Shown: in pieces, positions 22,457 to 34,195 of the stretch
Layout: each line of letters starts with the position of its first letter
How positions within the stretch are numbered: position 1 is the first letter of the stretch
Source: Aquatica leii
Lineage: Eukaryota > Arthropoda > Insecta > Coleoptera > Lampyridae
DNA length: 64,000 nt
Direction of reading: 5' to 3'
Assembly (NCBI GenBank): GCA_035610365.1
Contig: CM069434.1
Location: forward strand, 123,064,895-123,128,894
The notes under the pieces: generated by a model
What the model was told of the DNA's origin: nothing
Seen by the model: only the letters and a program-made list of their open reading frames with translations
Databases searched by the model: none
Position numbers and translations under genes: made by a program

Positions 22457-24198
22457 AGCATTAGATTGAATATCATCACATTTGTAAAGTATTGCAGTGT
22501 ACGAAATAGAAAACTTATTTTTGTAAGTAATCGTCGTTTATTGTTGAGACATAAATAACGTGATCACTCCGAAATATGTTTTATTTATTTAATTACCAAA
22601 ACGTTTAGGAATTTATTTGTAACATATTGTTAATGCCGATGTAATTAACATGTAATTTCAAAACCAAGCAAATTCCATAAAACAAGATTTTTTTTTTTAA
22701 ATTTTAGATTGTGATAGTAACATTAAATTTAACCACTAACTTTGCAATTTGTTTTAATGAAAGCTCTAAAACATTGCTGCTTTATATTTTAATTGAGTTT
22801 AAATCGTCAACACAATTTCCTTGTTCGTCTACTAAAAAAAGTTTGTAGGTACTTTTAAAAATGATCTTGTAACTATTATAGCAATAAAAACTCAAAATGC
22901 CACCAGTGTCTATACTAAAGTCATCTAAATAATTTGGGAGATCTTCATTTAGCACATAATTCCATATTTTATAATAAATAATAATAACTGAACGCGCTTA
23001 TTCAAACGTTTTTGTAGCAGTACTACGGTAATTACAGATATGAGTCATACGTCATTACATTAGTAACAATGTAAAATTAAATTTTTTTATTATTATTCGA
23101 AACTTACGTTGTACAACGGCAGCGTTATTTGTACACTTTACCAAAAGATACAAAATTGCTATAAAACATACATATCTACAAGAAATTAAACGTAAATAAA
23201 TGTAGGTATTAGTAATGCAGTTAATGAAGATCTAATAAACGTTTTTGATGAAACCACAGCAATGGCAGTCAGACAAAATCTTTGCTTTAAATAAAATGAC
23301 ACGCACTACGTTGCTTTAAAGAATTTTTTTAAATAGATTAAGTTACAATGCATCTATGAGTATTACTTTGCGTATTAAATGGGCTTTGTAACTTTTTTCT
23401 ATTTTTAATGAAGTTTGATTTCAATAATGATTGTTCGTAACATTAACTTTGTGTAGAAATTTAAACGATACTTAGGTACCCACAGAGCTAAACTTTAAGT
23501 TTAATAATTCTTAAATTGTAAAAACGTATTATAATATTTAAATAACGGCTTACAGTAGTGAATGCATGGAACGAACTATGTTTTTAAGATTACATTAAAC
23601 AAAAGAAAAATTGAAATTATAAACAATTTTTGACTTTGTGAATATCTCGAAGCTACTTTTCATTACAAAATTCTGAGTACATAAACTAGATATCGGTTAT
23701 TGTTTAAACAGATTTAAGTTTATTCAATTTAACATTTTTAATATTAAAACACGTCAAATCAAAACATTTTGAAATGAGTGTCCTATATAATTAAAGTGAT
23801 TTCTTTTTTTCTTAGTTACGATGTTTTAAACTAGTTATTTAGTTTTGAACGAATGGTGAAACTATAACCACGATGTTATTTACAATAAAATGTTTCTAAA
23901 TATTTGTGATTGTGATTTATTACCTGACGAAGAAGAACGTAGACCCCGTTCAAAAGGTTGCAAGTTTTAAATTTTTAATCAAACAATAACACTATTTCTC
24001 ATAAAACAATTTTTATTATAACAGATATTCTCTAAATAGTTTTTCTTTTTTTTGTTCTTTCAAAATTTTGCTTAAAGTTTTTAGTAGTTGTAACATTGTA
24101 ACATTTACTTGTTTAAACAATTTGATATCTATTTGCAAAAAAGTTTTCTTTTTTTTAATTTTCAATAATTTAAGTACATTAATTGCTTTTATTGTAGG
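22457..24198. other. palindrome loop, no gene
   Basis: This is the AT-rich loop sequence downstream of the Helitron remnant. A motif CTGACGAAG...GAACG...CGTTC at 23924-23960 resembles a decayed retroelement-tail hairpin. Nothing else is recognised. Confidence 0.5.
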
Positions 24199-25560
24199 TT
24201 TTCCTTGCTCTTGTAAATTATTATGATTAAAGTAACTAATATAAAATTTAAAAATTATTCCGCCTTTTTAAAAACATTTTTTACCAACTGTAAAAGTTGT
24301 TACGCCATTTCAAAACTATATTTTACTACCAACTGAAAAATTTGTTACGCCATTTCAAAATTATTTTTACTACCAACTGAAAAATTTTAAAAACTATTTT
24401 GTCACCAGTTTTTAAATTTATTTAGCCATCTTAGAAGTATCTTTGTCGCTAACTTTTAATTTTTTTTTGTTTTACTTATTCAAAATTGTTTTTCGACTAT
24501 ATTTTGACTTAACTTTATATAGATTAGAATTATTGTTTATCTCTAATTCCTAATACTTGAGTTTTGGAAAATTAACGTACAACTTAATGCTGCTATTTTT
24601 TTAGTTTACAGTTTACATTGTTTTTCTGTTTTACTTATATGAATTCATTTATTAATATTATTTTATCATAATTAAAATTACTTTTAAAACATGAATGTTG
24701 ACGATATGAAATTATGCTTTATTTAAACTTTTGATAGATATATATTACAATTATGATTTAACATAATTTTTGTGAAAGTTAAAACTTCAATTTGAAAAAT
24801 AAATGCGCAAATTAATTTAGTTGTTTTACAGTTTTACAATTTCATTACTTCTTAGTCAAACGTACTATTATCAAAATATTTGCACATTAAAATCTAAATT
24901 TTAAAAACTGTTTTCTATACTCTTTTATTTTTAGTGCTTGAGTAATCTAGAAGTTTCACATTTTTCTAAAAAAATCTCGTTTTAATTCATGAATCGTTGA
25001 CGACTTAAATTGTGCTGTATTTAAAATATTGATAGATTTGTATCATAGTTATTATTTAACTTTAGTTTGAACGTGCAAATTATTTTCGTTGTTTTGCAGT
25101 TTTTTCATTACTTCTTAATATAAAGCTATTTATTATTGTTTATTGTGCATTGAAATTTAAATTTAAAATAAATACTAGGTACATTGTTTTTCTGTTTTAC
25201 TTATTTGAATTCATTTATTAGTATTATTTTCCCATAATTAAAATTTCTTTTAAAACATGAATGTTGACGATATAAAATTATGCTTTATTTAGAATTTTGA
25301 TAGATATATGTATATCACAATTATTATTATCTAACATAATTTTTCAAAACATTAAAACTTGAATTTGAAAGATAAACGCGCTAATTAATTTAGTAATTTT
25401 TTTAGTTACTTTAGTTTACAGTTTTTACAACTTCATTGCTTCTTAATCAAAATTACTATTATTAAATTATTTGCACATTAAAATCTAATTTTTAAAAATT
25501 GTTTTCTATACTCTTTTATTTTTAGTGCTTGAGTAATTTAGAAGTTTCACATTTCTCTAA
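24199..25560 (-). repeat. right arm of 5.5-kb palindrome
   Basis: 24199-24612 is a near-perfect reverse complement of 20761-21172. Beyond it lies an array of diverged units (starting near 24613, 24955, 25180 and 25440) that mirrors the left-arm array but has one more unit. A pair of units here (24620-24830 and 25180-25400) resemble each other more than their neighbours, suggesting the array grew by duplicating a two-unit block. Confidence 0.85.
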
Positions 25561-25652
25561 ATTATTCCGCTATTTTAGTATTACTTTTTATAAAATAATT
25601 CTTAAATTTTAAATTCACTATCTTATTTACAATTGACGGCTTAAACTTAACA

Positions 25653-25727
25653 ATGGTATTGGTGTAGTGGCTAAAATAGTTGCTTCGTAATCGAAGAAGC
25701 CCGGGTTTGAATCCAGGTACACCCACA
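25653..25727 (+). pseudogene. tRNA-like sequence with pol III A and B boxes (SINE head or tRNA pseudogene)
   Basis: TGGTGTAGTGGCTA fits an A box. GGTTTGAATCC fits a B box with one C-to-T change in the TTC loop. A CGT anticodon-position triplet lies in TTCGTAA. The T stem pairs with one mismatch, but the acceptor strands (expected complement of TACACCC) and the anticodon stem do not pair well. It is followed by a T run. It is more likely a tRNA-derived SINE head or dead tRNA than a working gene. Confidence 0.5.
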
Positions 25728-25769
25728 GCATTTTTTAATAAAAATATTTTTTTTCTCGCTCGTCATGAG

Positions 25770-26040
25770 ATTTTATGACGCATAAATATTACCGGTTATG
25801 CAATGACGTAACAATGTGAGAGAGAAAAATATGTGAGAGAGAGAGAGAAAATACAGTACACCCACGTTTCTTCCGAGGTCAAAAGGTGAGTAAATCGGAA
25901 AGTTTTATGACGCATAGAAAATTACCAGTTACGCCATTACGTAAAATAAAAAAGGAAAATTTGAGATAGAAAAAAAACTTTCACGAAAAACGCTTGTCTA
26001 CCTTATCGCCGAGGTCAACAGTGAGGTCACTTGAAAGTCA
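25770..26040. repeat. two diverged tandem units of about 134 bp
   Basis: TTTTATGACGCATA plus ATTACC.GTTA.GC.AT.ACGTAA appears at about 25771 and 25904. Each unit contains a GAGAGA or GAGATAGA run and a GAGGTCAA..GTGAG block (25876 and 26011). A GA microsatellite lies at 25840-25850. Together with the tRNA-like sequence just upstream this could be a SINE body, but that is inference. Confidence 0.6.
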
Positions 26041-26043
26041 TTT

Positions 26044-26096
26044 GGGGTTTTCCTATCAGTTAATTAGCGATGATTAATTAGCTGATAAGAAATCCC
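26044..26096. repeat. imperfect hairpin, about 25-bp stem
   Basis: GGGGTTTTCCTATCAGTTAA and the facing TTAATTAGCTGATAAGAAAT plus CCCC pair with about four mismatches around the loop GCGATGA. It could be a terminal structure of the preceding repeat; no function is evident. Confidence 0.7.
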
Positions 26097-26574
26097 CCTC
26101 ATTCTACTAACAACCTTGTTCGTTAAATAACTATTTTGTGCTGCCAACATCGCAAACGTCAATATTCGTTCGTTAGTGTAGTTACGTAATGAACGAAAAA
26201 AGCTCTAGGGTGGCAAAATGAAAACTAGGAATCCACATAAAAGTAAATGTTCAAAGTCAATTAATATATTACAACGAGTATGCGACAGGTGAAAAAACCA
26301 TTTTAAAAATCTTGAAATTCAGTTAAAATTGAAGAAAAACGATGTTAAAGTTAATGTCAAATTTGACAGATTTAGTAATAAATGTAGTACCAACATTATA
26401 TTTCTGTTGATTTTTTTTTATTTTTTCAAAAAAGAATGTAATTTTATAAAAGGCAACACAAAAAATAATGTACATTACTCTCGTCGAAAGAATCATAGCA
26501 TAACTCACTTTTAATAACTTTTAATAAAACTTTATTATTCATTATAAATAAACAATTTGTTCATGTAATATATA

Positions 26575-27730
26575 TTACAAATTTATTTTTCTAGATTTAG
26601 TTGCCGCAAATTTCTTAATAACATTGTCAAAATCAATTTCTTCGGTAATTTCTTGCTCTATGCTTAGTAAAGCGAGATCACAGAGACGGATTTGGCCCAT
26701 CGAAGCTCTCAAGTAAGAGTTAATCAGTTTAAGTTTACTGAATCATCTCTCGCAACTAGCTACAGACACAGCTATTGTTAGCAATATTTGCAATGCTATA
26801 CGCATATTAGGGAAAACGTTTTCGTCTCCATATTCAACTATAAACATAAGTAGTTGCTCGGGACTTGATATTTTTTCCTTACGGCTAGTAAGCAGCATTC
26901 TACAGTCCAAAATTTCTTCGTACAGTTCTCGTCCATGCACATCAGAACTGTAAACTTCGCCAAATTTTTTACATTAATCTTTTAAGTAATTGATTTCCGT
27001 ATTGAAGCACAACCCTTCCACATCAAGAAGAAATCCAAATTTTTCATCAATTTCCATTAATCGAACGCTTCTTGTTTTCAATTCATTGAAAAGACAATCG
27101 ACAGTCCCTTTTATTACTCTTTCCATTTCTTCTTTTGCTGTTAACCCAACATCACTAGACATTTCGCCATCCATTCTTTTTTTTCTTCTTTGACGTCTTC
27201 CAAATTCAACACCCCATTCGTCGCAAATTTGAACTCCTTTTTTTATTGAGTCATTAACTAAGACTTCTCTCTCACTTTGGAAATAATCTTGGAGCGATTT
27301 CAAATCTAAAGCTGCATTATGAAAGTTCATTTTAGGATCCTACAACCTCTTTTGAACACGGTCAATTCGGCCAAAAATCTTGTTCCAAAACCCTCGCAAT
27401 GTGGGAAAGTCATACGTTAAAATTCTATTATAAAGCTGCTTTGCATCGCTTTTTGTTTCATTTGACGCGCTTTCGTCTACCATTAAGTTCTGAAGAACTT
27501 CCACTATTTCATCAATGTAGGTGTGTACAGGTTTTACTGATTCTGTTTTGACGCTCCACCTGGTATCGGAATCGTGCTTCAAAGTAATAGGCACAGCATC
27601 TTTAAGTTTTTGCCATCGTTGAGTTGATCTTGAGAAAAAAACGTAAAGCGCATCGATGGTTCCAAAAAAGTAACCATCATTAGTTCTTCTGCCTCTAATG
27701 AACGTCGTTTTCGACCTGCAGCCCCAATTT
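26575..27730 (-). pseudogene. hAT transposase (zinc-finger MYM1-like type), C-terminal half
   Basis: One frame can be followed for about 1.1 kb on the minus strand: FFGTIDALYVFFSRSTQRW and KHDSDTRWS (the catalytic-domain segment with DTRW), a helical insertion region, then the hAT dimerisation domain FPNMRIALQILLTIAVSVAS, FSKLKLINSYLRASMGQ. The frame is broken by three in-frame stops: 27340-27342, 26974-26976 and the TGA at 26743-26745, which replaces a serine codon inside the conserved ER-S-FSKLK motif. No frameshift is needed. The N-terminal zinc finger and DUF4371-like region seen in the copy at 37857-40415 are absent. It is a recently dead deletion derivative. Confidence 0.85.
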
Positions 27731-27906
27731 CCTTCTTTTTCTCAAAAGAACGATTCATGGTTCTCAGCTAATTATTTTAAAAATTATTAAGAATTTGCTA
27801 TACATAATTGACAAAAGCAATATATTTTTTAATTACCTTAATATATCTCAACAAAATATTTTAGAATATATTTGTAGAAAACGAATCCAGTGATTGAGGG
27901 GGCGCC

Positions 27907-28223
27907 TGTGATATCTCGTGAACTACCGAGTGTAAATTACCCACGATCTGACACCCATGTGTTGGAAGAACACTCAGCGAGATATATATAAAAATATGTT
28001 TTATTTAAACTGCAGCTCGCGATTCATCACCGGGGACCACGCTCGTACGTACTACAACTCTCCGTGCTGTTCACTTCAAAACTGCTCCTTCCGCTCTCCC
28101 CACAAGATACGTCACCAAGTTTGCCTACCAGCGATTGGTTGAGAGCGGAGGTGGAAACACGTGACTTGGCGCGCTCTCTGAGATGCACTTGCGAGTCGCT
28201 ACACGCCCATGCAAGCAATACCA
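27907..28223. mobile_element. solo LTR, 317 bp, with GGCGCC target duplication
   Basis: The unit starts TGTGATATCTCG and ends GCAATACCA, so it has TG...CA termini. It is flanked directly by GGCGCC at 27901-27906 and 28224-28229. It is clearly more GC-rich than its surroundings. A TATATATAAAAA box lies near 27981 on the plus strand and an AATAAA signal near 28000 on the minus strand, so orientation is undecided. It sits inside hAT element B and is therefore younger than that insertion. Confidence 0.75.
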
Positions 28224-28310
28224 GGCGCCAGTGCATATTTCAGTTTTGATTTATTTAAAATAAAATATAAAAGTCTCTCTTACTTTTCTTTGTTAGTTTC
28301 ATTAAAAGTG

Positions 28311-28379
28311 CATAAGTTGCACTTACTTGCGCATAAGTTGCACTCACTTACGCATAAGTTGCACACAGTTGCGCATAGA
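28311..28379. repeat. 21-bp tandem repeat, about 3.3 copies
   Basis: CATAAGTTGCAC recurs at 28311, 28332 and 28353, with a partial copy at 28374, at exactly 21-bp spacing. It lies in the 5' region of hAT element B, where short subterminal repeats often bind transposase; that role is inference. Confidence 0.9.
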
Positions 28380-28588
28380 GGCTGCTGAAAAACGCCATCT
28401 TACAACATAAACTAATAAAGTTTTAAAGTTTGTTTTAAAACTTTAAACTACTTTAAAGTTTTTTTTTAAATCTTAATTTATTTTATATAATTATCGCTTA
28501 TTGTATCGCAATCGAGCCTCTTTTGCGTCCCTTTCAGGTTGGCGCCCATGGCACGTGCCCTGCCTGCCCTACCCTAGATACGCCACTG

Positions 28589-31500
28589 TTCGTTATGCTA
28601 TTTCTTACTTTCGACTCTTGTTACGTAAACTACTATTAATCACCGTAATTATCACATGCCAATTTATCACGTAACAATAAATTATTAAAGTTATACAGGC
28701 AACACATGAGAGTAACACACAGTATAACGAAACGGCAGTGGTGTCTTTAGTTGCTTATATAATTGCGTATGAATTTTTCTCAATTAAGCGTTACCTTTGG
28801 ACACTCAGATTCGGCCACTTCTACCGTTTCGAAGTTTACGACTCTTCCCTGACTGACGAGCATTCAAGTTTAACAAAATTCACAGATATCTTGCAATTAT
28901 GGGAAGGTGTTGAAAACAAACACAATATTACCTACGTAATATAATAAACAAGATTCACATAAACAATAAAAAAACACAAATAACTAGTATTCTAGGTACA
29001 TCTTAAACGAGAATATGGTCGTATAATTCACCAATTGTTTGTATTTAACATTTGTCCATGAAATGCCTGAGAACCAATGACTTATAGAGAATTTTTTGTG
29101 ATAACAAATTATGAGCGAAACCGTTCATTATCAAGAACTGCTGCGCGCTGATAAAACATAGCTTCCAGTGACACATCTAAAGAGTAACCCGATCGCGTTA
29201 TCCTAAATCCATGCACTTGAACAAACACCATGGTATGTAAATAGGACGGCGTCACTATTTTTTCCATTTTTGTAGTTCTAGTTGTTTGTCCTTTACCTCT
29301 CCAAGAGAAACGAAAATTGTGCTCGGCATTGAATTATTATTAAAAACTCTAAATCCAAGCACTTCCGGCCGTTGTTTCCCATTTATAGATTTAGTAGTAA
29401 GTAATAGTGTAGTGCGAAATGATTGCAAACTGGAGGGTACATCTTTTATAGAAAATTTTTCCAGAGAAGCACAAAAATGCGTATTTTGGTCTAATCTTTT
29501 CAAATTGAACTATTTAACATTTATTCGAACAAAAATTACTCAAAACAAGAAAATAGAACAAACAAAAAAAACTATTTAAATTAACGCATAATAAAATTAA
29601 GTAAACATGAAAGTTAAAAATTAAAGTAAATTGGATGATAGTATTAAAAAATATATATATAATCATAATTTAAAAAAAAAACAATCGAAAATCTTAATTA
29701 ACTAAAGCACGGCCGTGTCCCATTAAATAGATAATAATTAAACATAAGTGAAGTAAATTCGTCTATTTTAAAACCAAGTGAAAATTTTTAATACTACATT
29801 TTCCGGTTAACGTCAAACATAAATTTTTAACACAACGAAATTTTGTCACATAGTTTTGACAAATACGGACAATAATCATTTAATAATTATATTATAACAC
29901 TCATTTTTCTTAAAAACCAATACTTTTAAGACACTTAAACGCGTAAATAAAATTCACAAACTTTAAGTAATTTGTACAAAATAAATACCTTAAATCGTTG
30001 TTGTCAAATCCAGGAAAGAACTTGTGGTTGATCCTGGGTTGCCAGATGTAATCAGAAAGAAACGTTGCAGGGTTCCCCAATAAAAAAATCTATGTACCGT
30101 CTGAAGATTTTTCATGAGCCAAGGCAAAAATTGGATTGTGACACACAAACTTACGCACAAATCCACGATACGTCAATGCGAAACTAAACCGGTATCCAGT
30201 GAATTTCAATAAGCCGTAATTGCTTTACGAATTACGAAAGTTTTTCCACTTGAACGAACTATTCACTATACCATTGTTAAAGACTTCCGCGGTAACTAAC
30301 TAACTAACTATCTTTCTTTAAGGCATTTCGACGACGGTCAACCAACTAACTTCCTTCTATTACCAAAATCACATAAATATATCAACTTAATCGACTACCA
30401 TTTCCACAATGGCTGTGTTCGAAACTTCATGAAAGAAAACCAGACCACCAAGAAGTGCAAAGAGGATGCAAACAGATGGTCATAAAGATGAGTTTTTGAG
30501 ACTTGGATCATAAAACTGTCTAATAAATTAAAAGAATGATTTCATTCCCACGTAATCTAATCGAACTAACACAAAACAACTAAGCAATTCTCCAGGTGTT
30601 CTTAGCGTGATCTTTTGGCGCAAAAAAGTAAAACTAATCTTATAAGCGACTTGTTAATTGCTAAAGACAAAGAAGAGAAAATATTAAATTTGATCTCTCT
30701 GTTTACAACAAAAAAACCTCGTATAATCGACAGAATTAAATTTAAATAATCATTCTTAATTTTCTCGCGTTAAACAGTTTATCGCATCATAATCAAATAA
30801 AAAACTTACAAACGCATATCGAAATAAATTTAACTAACATATAACCTTTTTATATGGCGCCTAATCCTCAAATTGAAGATTGCGTATTACGGCTTGTTGG
30901 GTGTTGACTGGATACAGGTTGGGAATCACGTAACATTTTGTCACTAACTACTAACTTTATACAAAACGTACATTCAAAGAAAAATAATAATCAATGTACG
31001 TAAAAGAAACCAGTCCGTCAGTAACTCTCCTTTTGCAAGTACGAAAAAAAGACTCCACCTGTCAGTAACTTTTGTTCGGATAAGTGAAAAAAAACAATGC
31101 GTAAATATCTAGGTGAAAAAACCGGCGCGTAAATTAACAGTAACTTCTTTTTCGCAAATAAGTCAAAAGAAGAACTCCCTTATGCAACTTTCTTCGTTTT
31201 TGGGTTTTTAAAACTTTCGTTCAAAACTGTCCTCCTTCTTTGTACGCAGTTTTGGCTTTATTGCTTAAAACGCTTTTTTCTAATTGGTTAAGTTCAAAAA
31301 CCCTCTCAGTACCAAATCTGCCAATTGACTTTTCCTTTTTTACTCAATATGTTGAAAGCGGAGTTATGCTTCTTTTTACTCTTAAGATGTTACGTCGTTT
31401 TGTTACTGGGTGGCACTGCGTGTTAAAAATTTACCGATTCTACAATTTTTTTCCTATTAATATTAAACAAATGCGTTACTGACTATAAAAAGCATTGAAG

Positions 31501-32124
31501 AGATGAACTTTACTTTACCATGAATCCTTTCTCTAGTCTTAACAGATTTATAACGCTAATAATCTTTACAATTGCTTGACTGTTGGTACCATTTCAACAT
31601 TCAAAATTCACTCAAATCTTATTTTACATACTTTTGTCCTATGCTGATAACTTTACAGTGAAACTGTTTATGACTTAAACTAGTAATTACTGATAGTTTT
31701 TATTATAAACTGAAATCAGATTTATTAAATTATTACTGCGTTTATGCATTTTAAAATTTGAACATAAGTTATCGGTTTAGTAGAACATGTGTGTTTTGGT
31801 CGAGTTGCTTTTGGTGACCACATCGACTTTTTTTTCGACTAAAGATAGTTTTGTCGGTGTAATATTACATCAGATACCTGGAGTTGTTTTTCTTGAAAAT
31901 CATGCCTGTATCGAAACCGCCACAATTTTTGTATTGAAATGAAACTAAACTATTACCATAAAACGGTGCAAGATAGAGGAAAGTTGCACATAAACATATT
32001 TATAGAGGACAAAATTTACTATAAAAAAGTTTGCGGAAGGGTACAATTACTTTCAACAGTTTAGAAGATACAGTGTGCAAAGTTGCACAAAATTGTCTCA
32101 CATTACATTAAAATTCTGTAACTC
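28589..32124. other. no gene recognised; AT-rich
   Basis: No domain-bearing frame was recognised. Loose CAGTAACT-containing units recur near 31020, 31062 and 31138. The overlapping frames at 29255-29579 on both strands have no recognisable motif. Confidence 0.5.
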
Positions 32125-32287
32125 TTAAGGCGGGTTGCACAAAGCAAATCAAAAATATAACAACTAATTATTTCTCAAAACAACTGTTACGTAGCCAATG
32201 AAACCAAGTTTATTTGTGATGTAACAATCGATTTCAGAAATAATCTCTTGTTACATTTTTGATCTGTTTTGTGTAACCGGCCATTAA
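32125..32287. mobile_element. MITE with TTAA target duplication
   Basis: TTAA at 32125-32128 and 32284-32287 brackets a 155-bp element with about 48-bp imperfect terminal inverted repeats. The left end reads GGCGGGTTGCACAAAGCAAA; the right end inward reads TGGCCGGTTACACAAAACAG. Both continue ATCAAAAAT.TAACAA and ATTATTTCT. TTAA duplication points to piggyBac or Kolobok-like transposases as the mobilising enzyme. There is no coding capacity. Confidence 0.85.
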
Positions 32288-32727
32288 ACTATTAGATATA
32301 ATTATACACTCCCGCGGACTTTTTTGTATTAAATTTTGTGCTCAAAAATTGATTATATGCAATTTTCATCTATGTATATTGTACAGTTTTTCCAGCGTAC
32401 AAAGCGGAAGCTCGCGCGTATCTAATTCTGACTTGATTTTGAATTTGAAATGAATATCTTAAATTTTAAATTTGATTTTGTAACAGGTAGAAAGGTTTTA
32501 ATCATTCTAGTAGTGGAAAAATTGTATATATACCACGGTTGAAAAGTTCATTATAACCTGCGCTATTTATATCCCTCGAGGCTTCTCGTCTCGCGATATA
32601 ATCTATCGCTTAAGTTATAATCATACTGAAACGTTCTCAAATTCAAGAGCCTTCTCGTAGTTGTTATCCATCTTCTAGAACGTATACCGAAAGATATGGA
32701 ACACTCGAGAAGGATTTCCAAAATCTG

Positions 32728-34157
32728 TGTTACAAGCTTTTTGGTTTTACGAACCTTGCACGGCCAACTCACAATAGTCGGAGATGGGGAGGTCCACAAT
32801 AAATACAGAAAAGATGTTTCAGGGCGCCAGAGCTGATCCAAAGCAACACTTCTGTTTCGCTCACAACAGAACGGTTCAAAACTTGTAACACACTAAAAGG
32901 TTCGTAATCCCTCTACTCGGCTGTTCGAGTAGCCCAAATTAGTTCGTAGGGAACAATAACCATAAGAGAGAGAATTAACAAATTTAATCACTTTCAGATT
33001 ATAGTTAACAGATATCACAGTTTAACTTATAGTAACAAAATAGTCGCTATACATCGAATTCGGAGATACTAAAGACTAGAAGAATTAACAATAACCATTA
33101 ACAACGGTATTAAACTTTGATTTCGTAACAAGTAAATTTATAGTATTATATAAAAGATTCAGTACGTAGATGCCTACAGTATCGGCAACCCACCACACAC
33201 AATTAAAGTAAATCGAAGTAAATATCCTTCACCTACACACAGTATGCGATACAGTGAATTCAATGATTATAATTACTTTATTGGTAGCTACACATTACAT
33301 GCATTTACGAACGTCAATATGAATCAAAAGTTTGTGAGTAATTTTTCGTGACAACGATATACATAAGATTAATTAAAGTAACTCACCCGAAGTTCAGCAT
33401 CCACTAGCACGAAGAAAAACGTTTTTCTCCTTCAATGGCCTGTAATAAACATTAAACACGAATCGTGTCACACACCAACTCACAAAGGATATTAGGCTAA
33501 AACAATTAGTATTAATAATTCATTAAATATATATAAAAACCGGTGTATCGACTACTGTACGCAGCGAATCAAAACAGGTGGCTGATAACACGATCAACGT
33601 CTGCCTTTGGTATTCAACAGTACTTCTGTGTATCGAATCAGATAAATAGTAACGTAGAACAGGTGGCTGATAACCCAGTCGTGTCATCCACGTGTAGTAA
33701 TATCTTCCCCGGGAAGGATTAGCGAGACCCCGTTTTCGTGGCGTGGAAACCGCCTTCCGAAAGCGCACGTGTACGGTAACGTGATTGCTTAATAAGAATT
33801 ATTATTCAAATATCCTCTTTATCGAAAACGTACATATGCTCGAAGTGGAGGAAAAATGGCTGTTAAAATGAAGAAAGAATTACGAACGAATTTTAATGAA
33901 CGACAGCAATAGCTTACCCTGTAACGCTTCAAATATTCTATATAATTAATATAATTACAATTGGATTTCCATTTTTCCGGATGGCATCGGCTACAAGAAA
34001 TATTCAACACGCACAGGTCATTTTATGCAATTCACAGTATGACGATTTTTCGTCAAATTACAACCACGAGAAAACGATCGGTAGAGGGCGTCAAAACCCG
34101 AATCTAATTTCAAGTCAATATACACAGTCGTACGTAATACGAATTTCGTACGTAACA
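32728..34157 (+). mobile_element. element X1, 1.43 kb, TG...CA ends, TCTG target duplication
   Basis: It begins TGTTACAAGC and ends CGTACGTAACA, with TGTTAC/GTAACA forming 6-bp inverted termini. It is flanked by TCTG at 32724-32727 and 34158-34161 and interrupts LTR A just upstream of its TATA box. Its first part (to about 32925) is shared with X2 at 35897-35970 and 40572-40670. A long solo LTR is the likeliest identity. No coding frame is recognised. Confidence 0.6.
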
Positions 34158-34161
34158 TCTG

Positions 34162-34195
34162 TATATATACGGAACAAACAAATCGTAGGTCAGTT
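34162..34195 (+). promoter_or_regulatory. LTR A core promoter
   Basis: TATATATA at 34162-34169 is followed 30 bases later by the arthropod-type initiator TCAGTT (34190-34195). The same pair is conserved in the second LTR copy (56269-56302), which supports it as the element's transcription start. Confidence 0.55.

Larger units (their letters stand above)
26575..28588 (-). mobile_element. hAT element B (one end recognised, 3' half of transposase)
   Basis: On the minus strand the element begins at 28588 with CAGTGGCGTATCTAGGGTAG, followed by a GGGCACGTGCC block, a classic zinc-finger hAT end. The transposase remnant lies at 26575-27730. I found no matching second end beyond 26575, so that side is truncated or diverged. 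A solo LTR (27907-28223) is inserted within it, and a 21-bp tandem array (28311-28379) lies near its 5' end. Confidence 0.7.

Noticed and set aside
25653-25727. Functional tRNA-Thr(CGU)
   Set aside because: The acceptor and anticodon stems do not pair adequately and the TTC loop is mutated; kept only as a tRNA-like sequence.
26205-26225. CTCTAGGGTGGCA as the second end of hAT element B
   Set aside because: It lacks the CAGTGGCG terminus and the following GC-rich block, and gives no matching target duplication.
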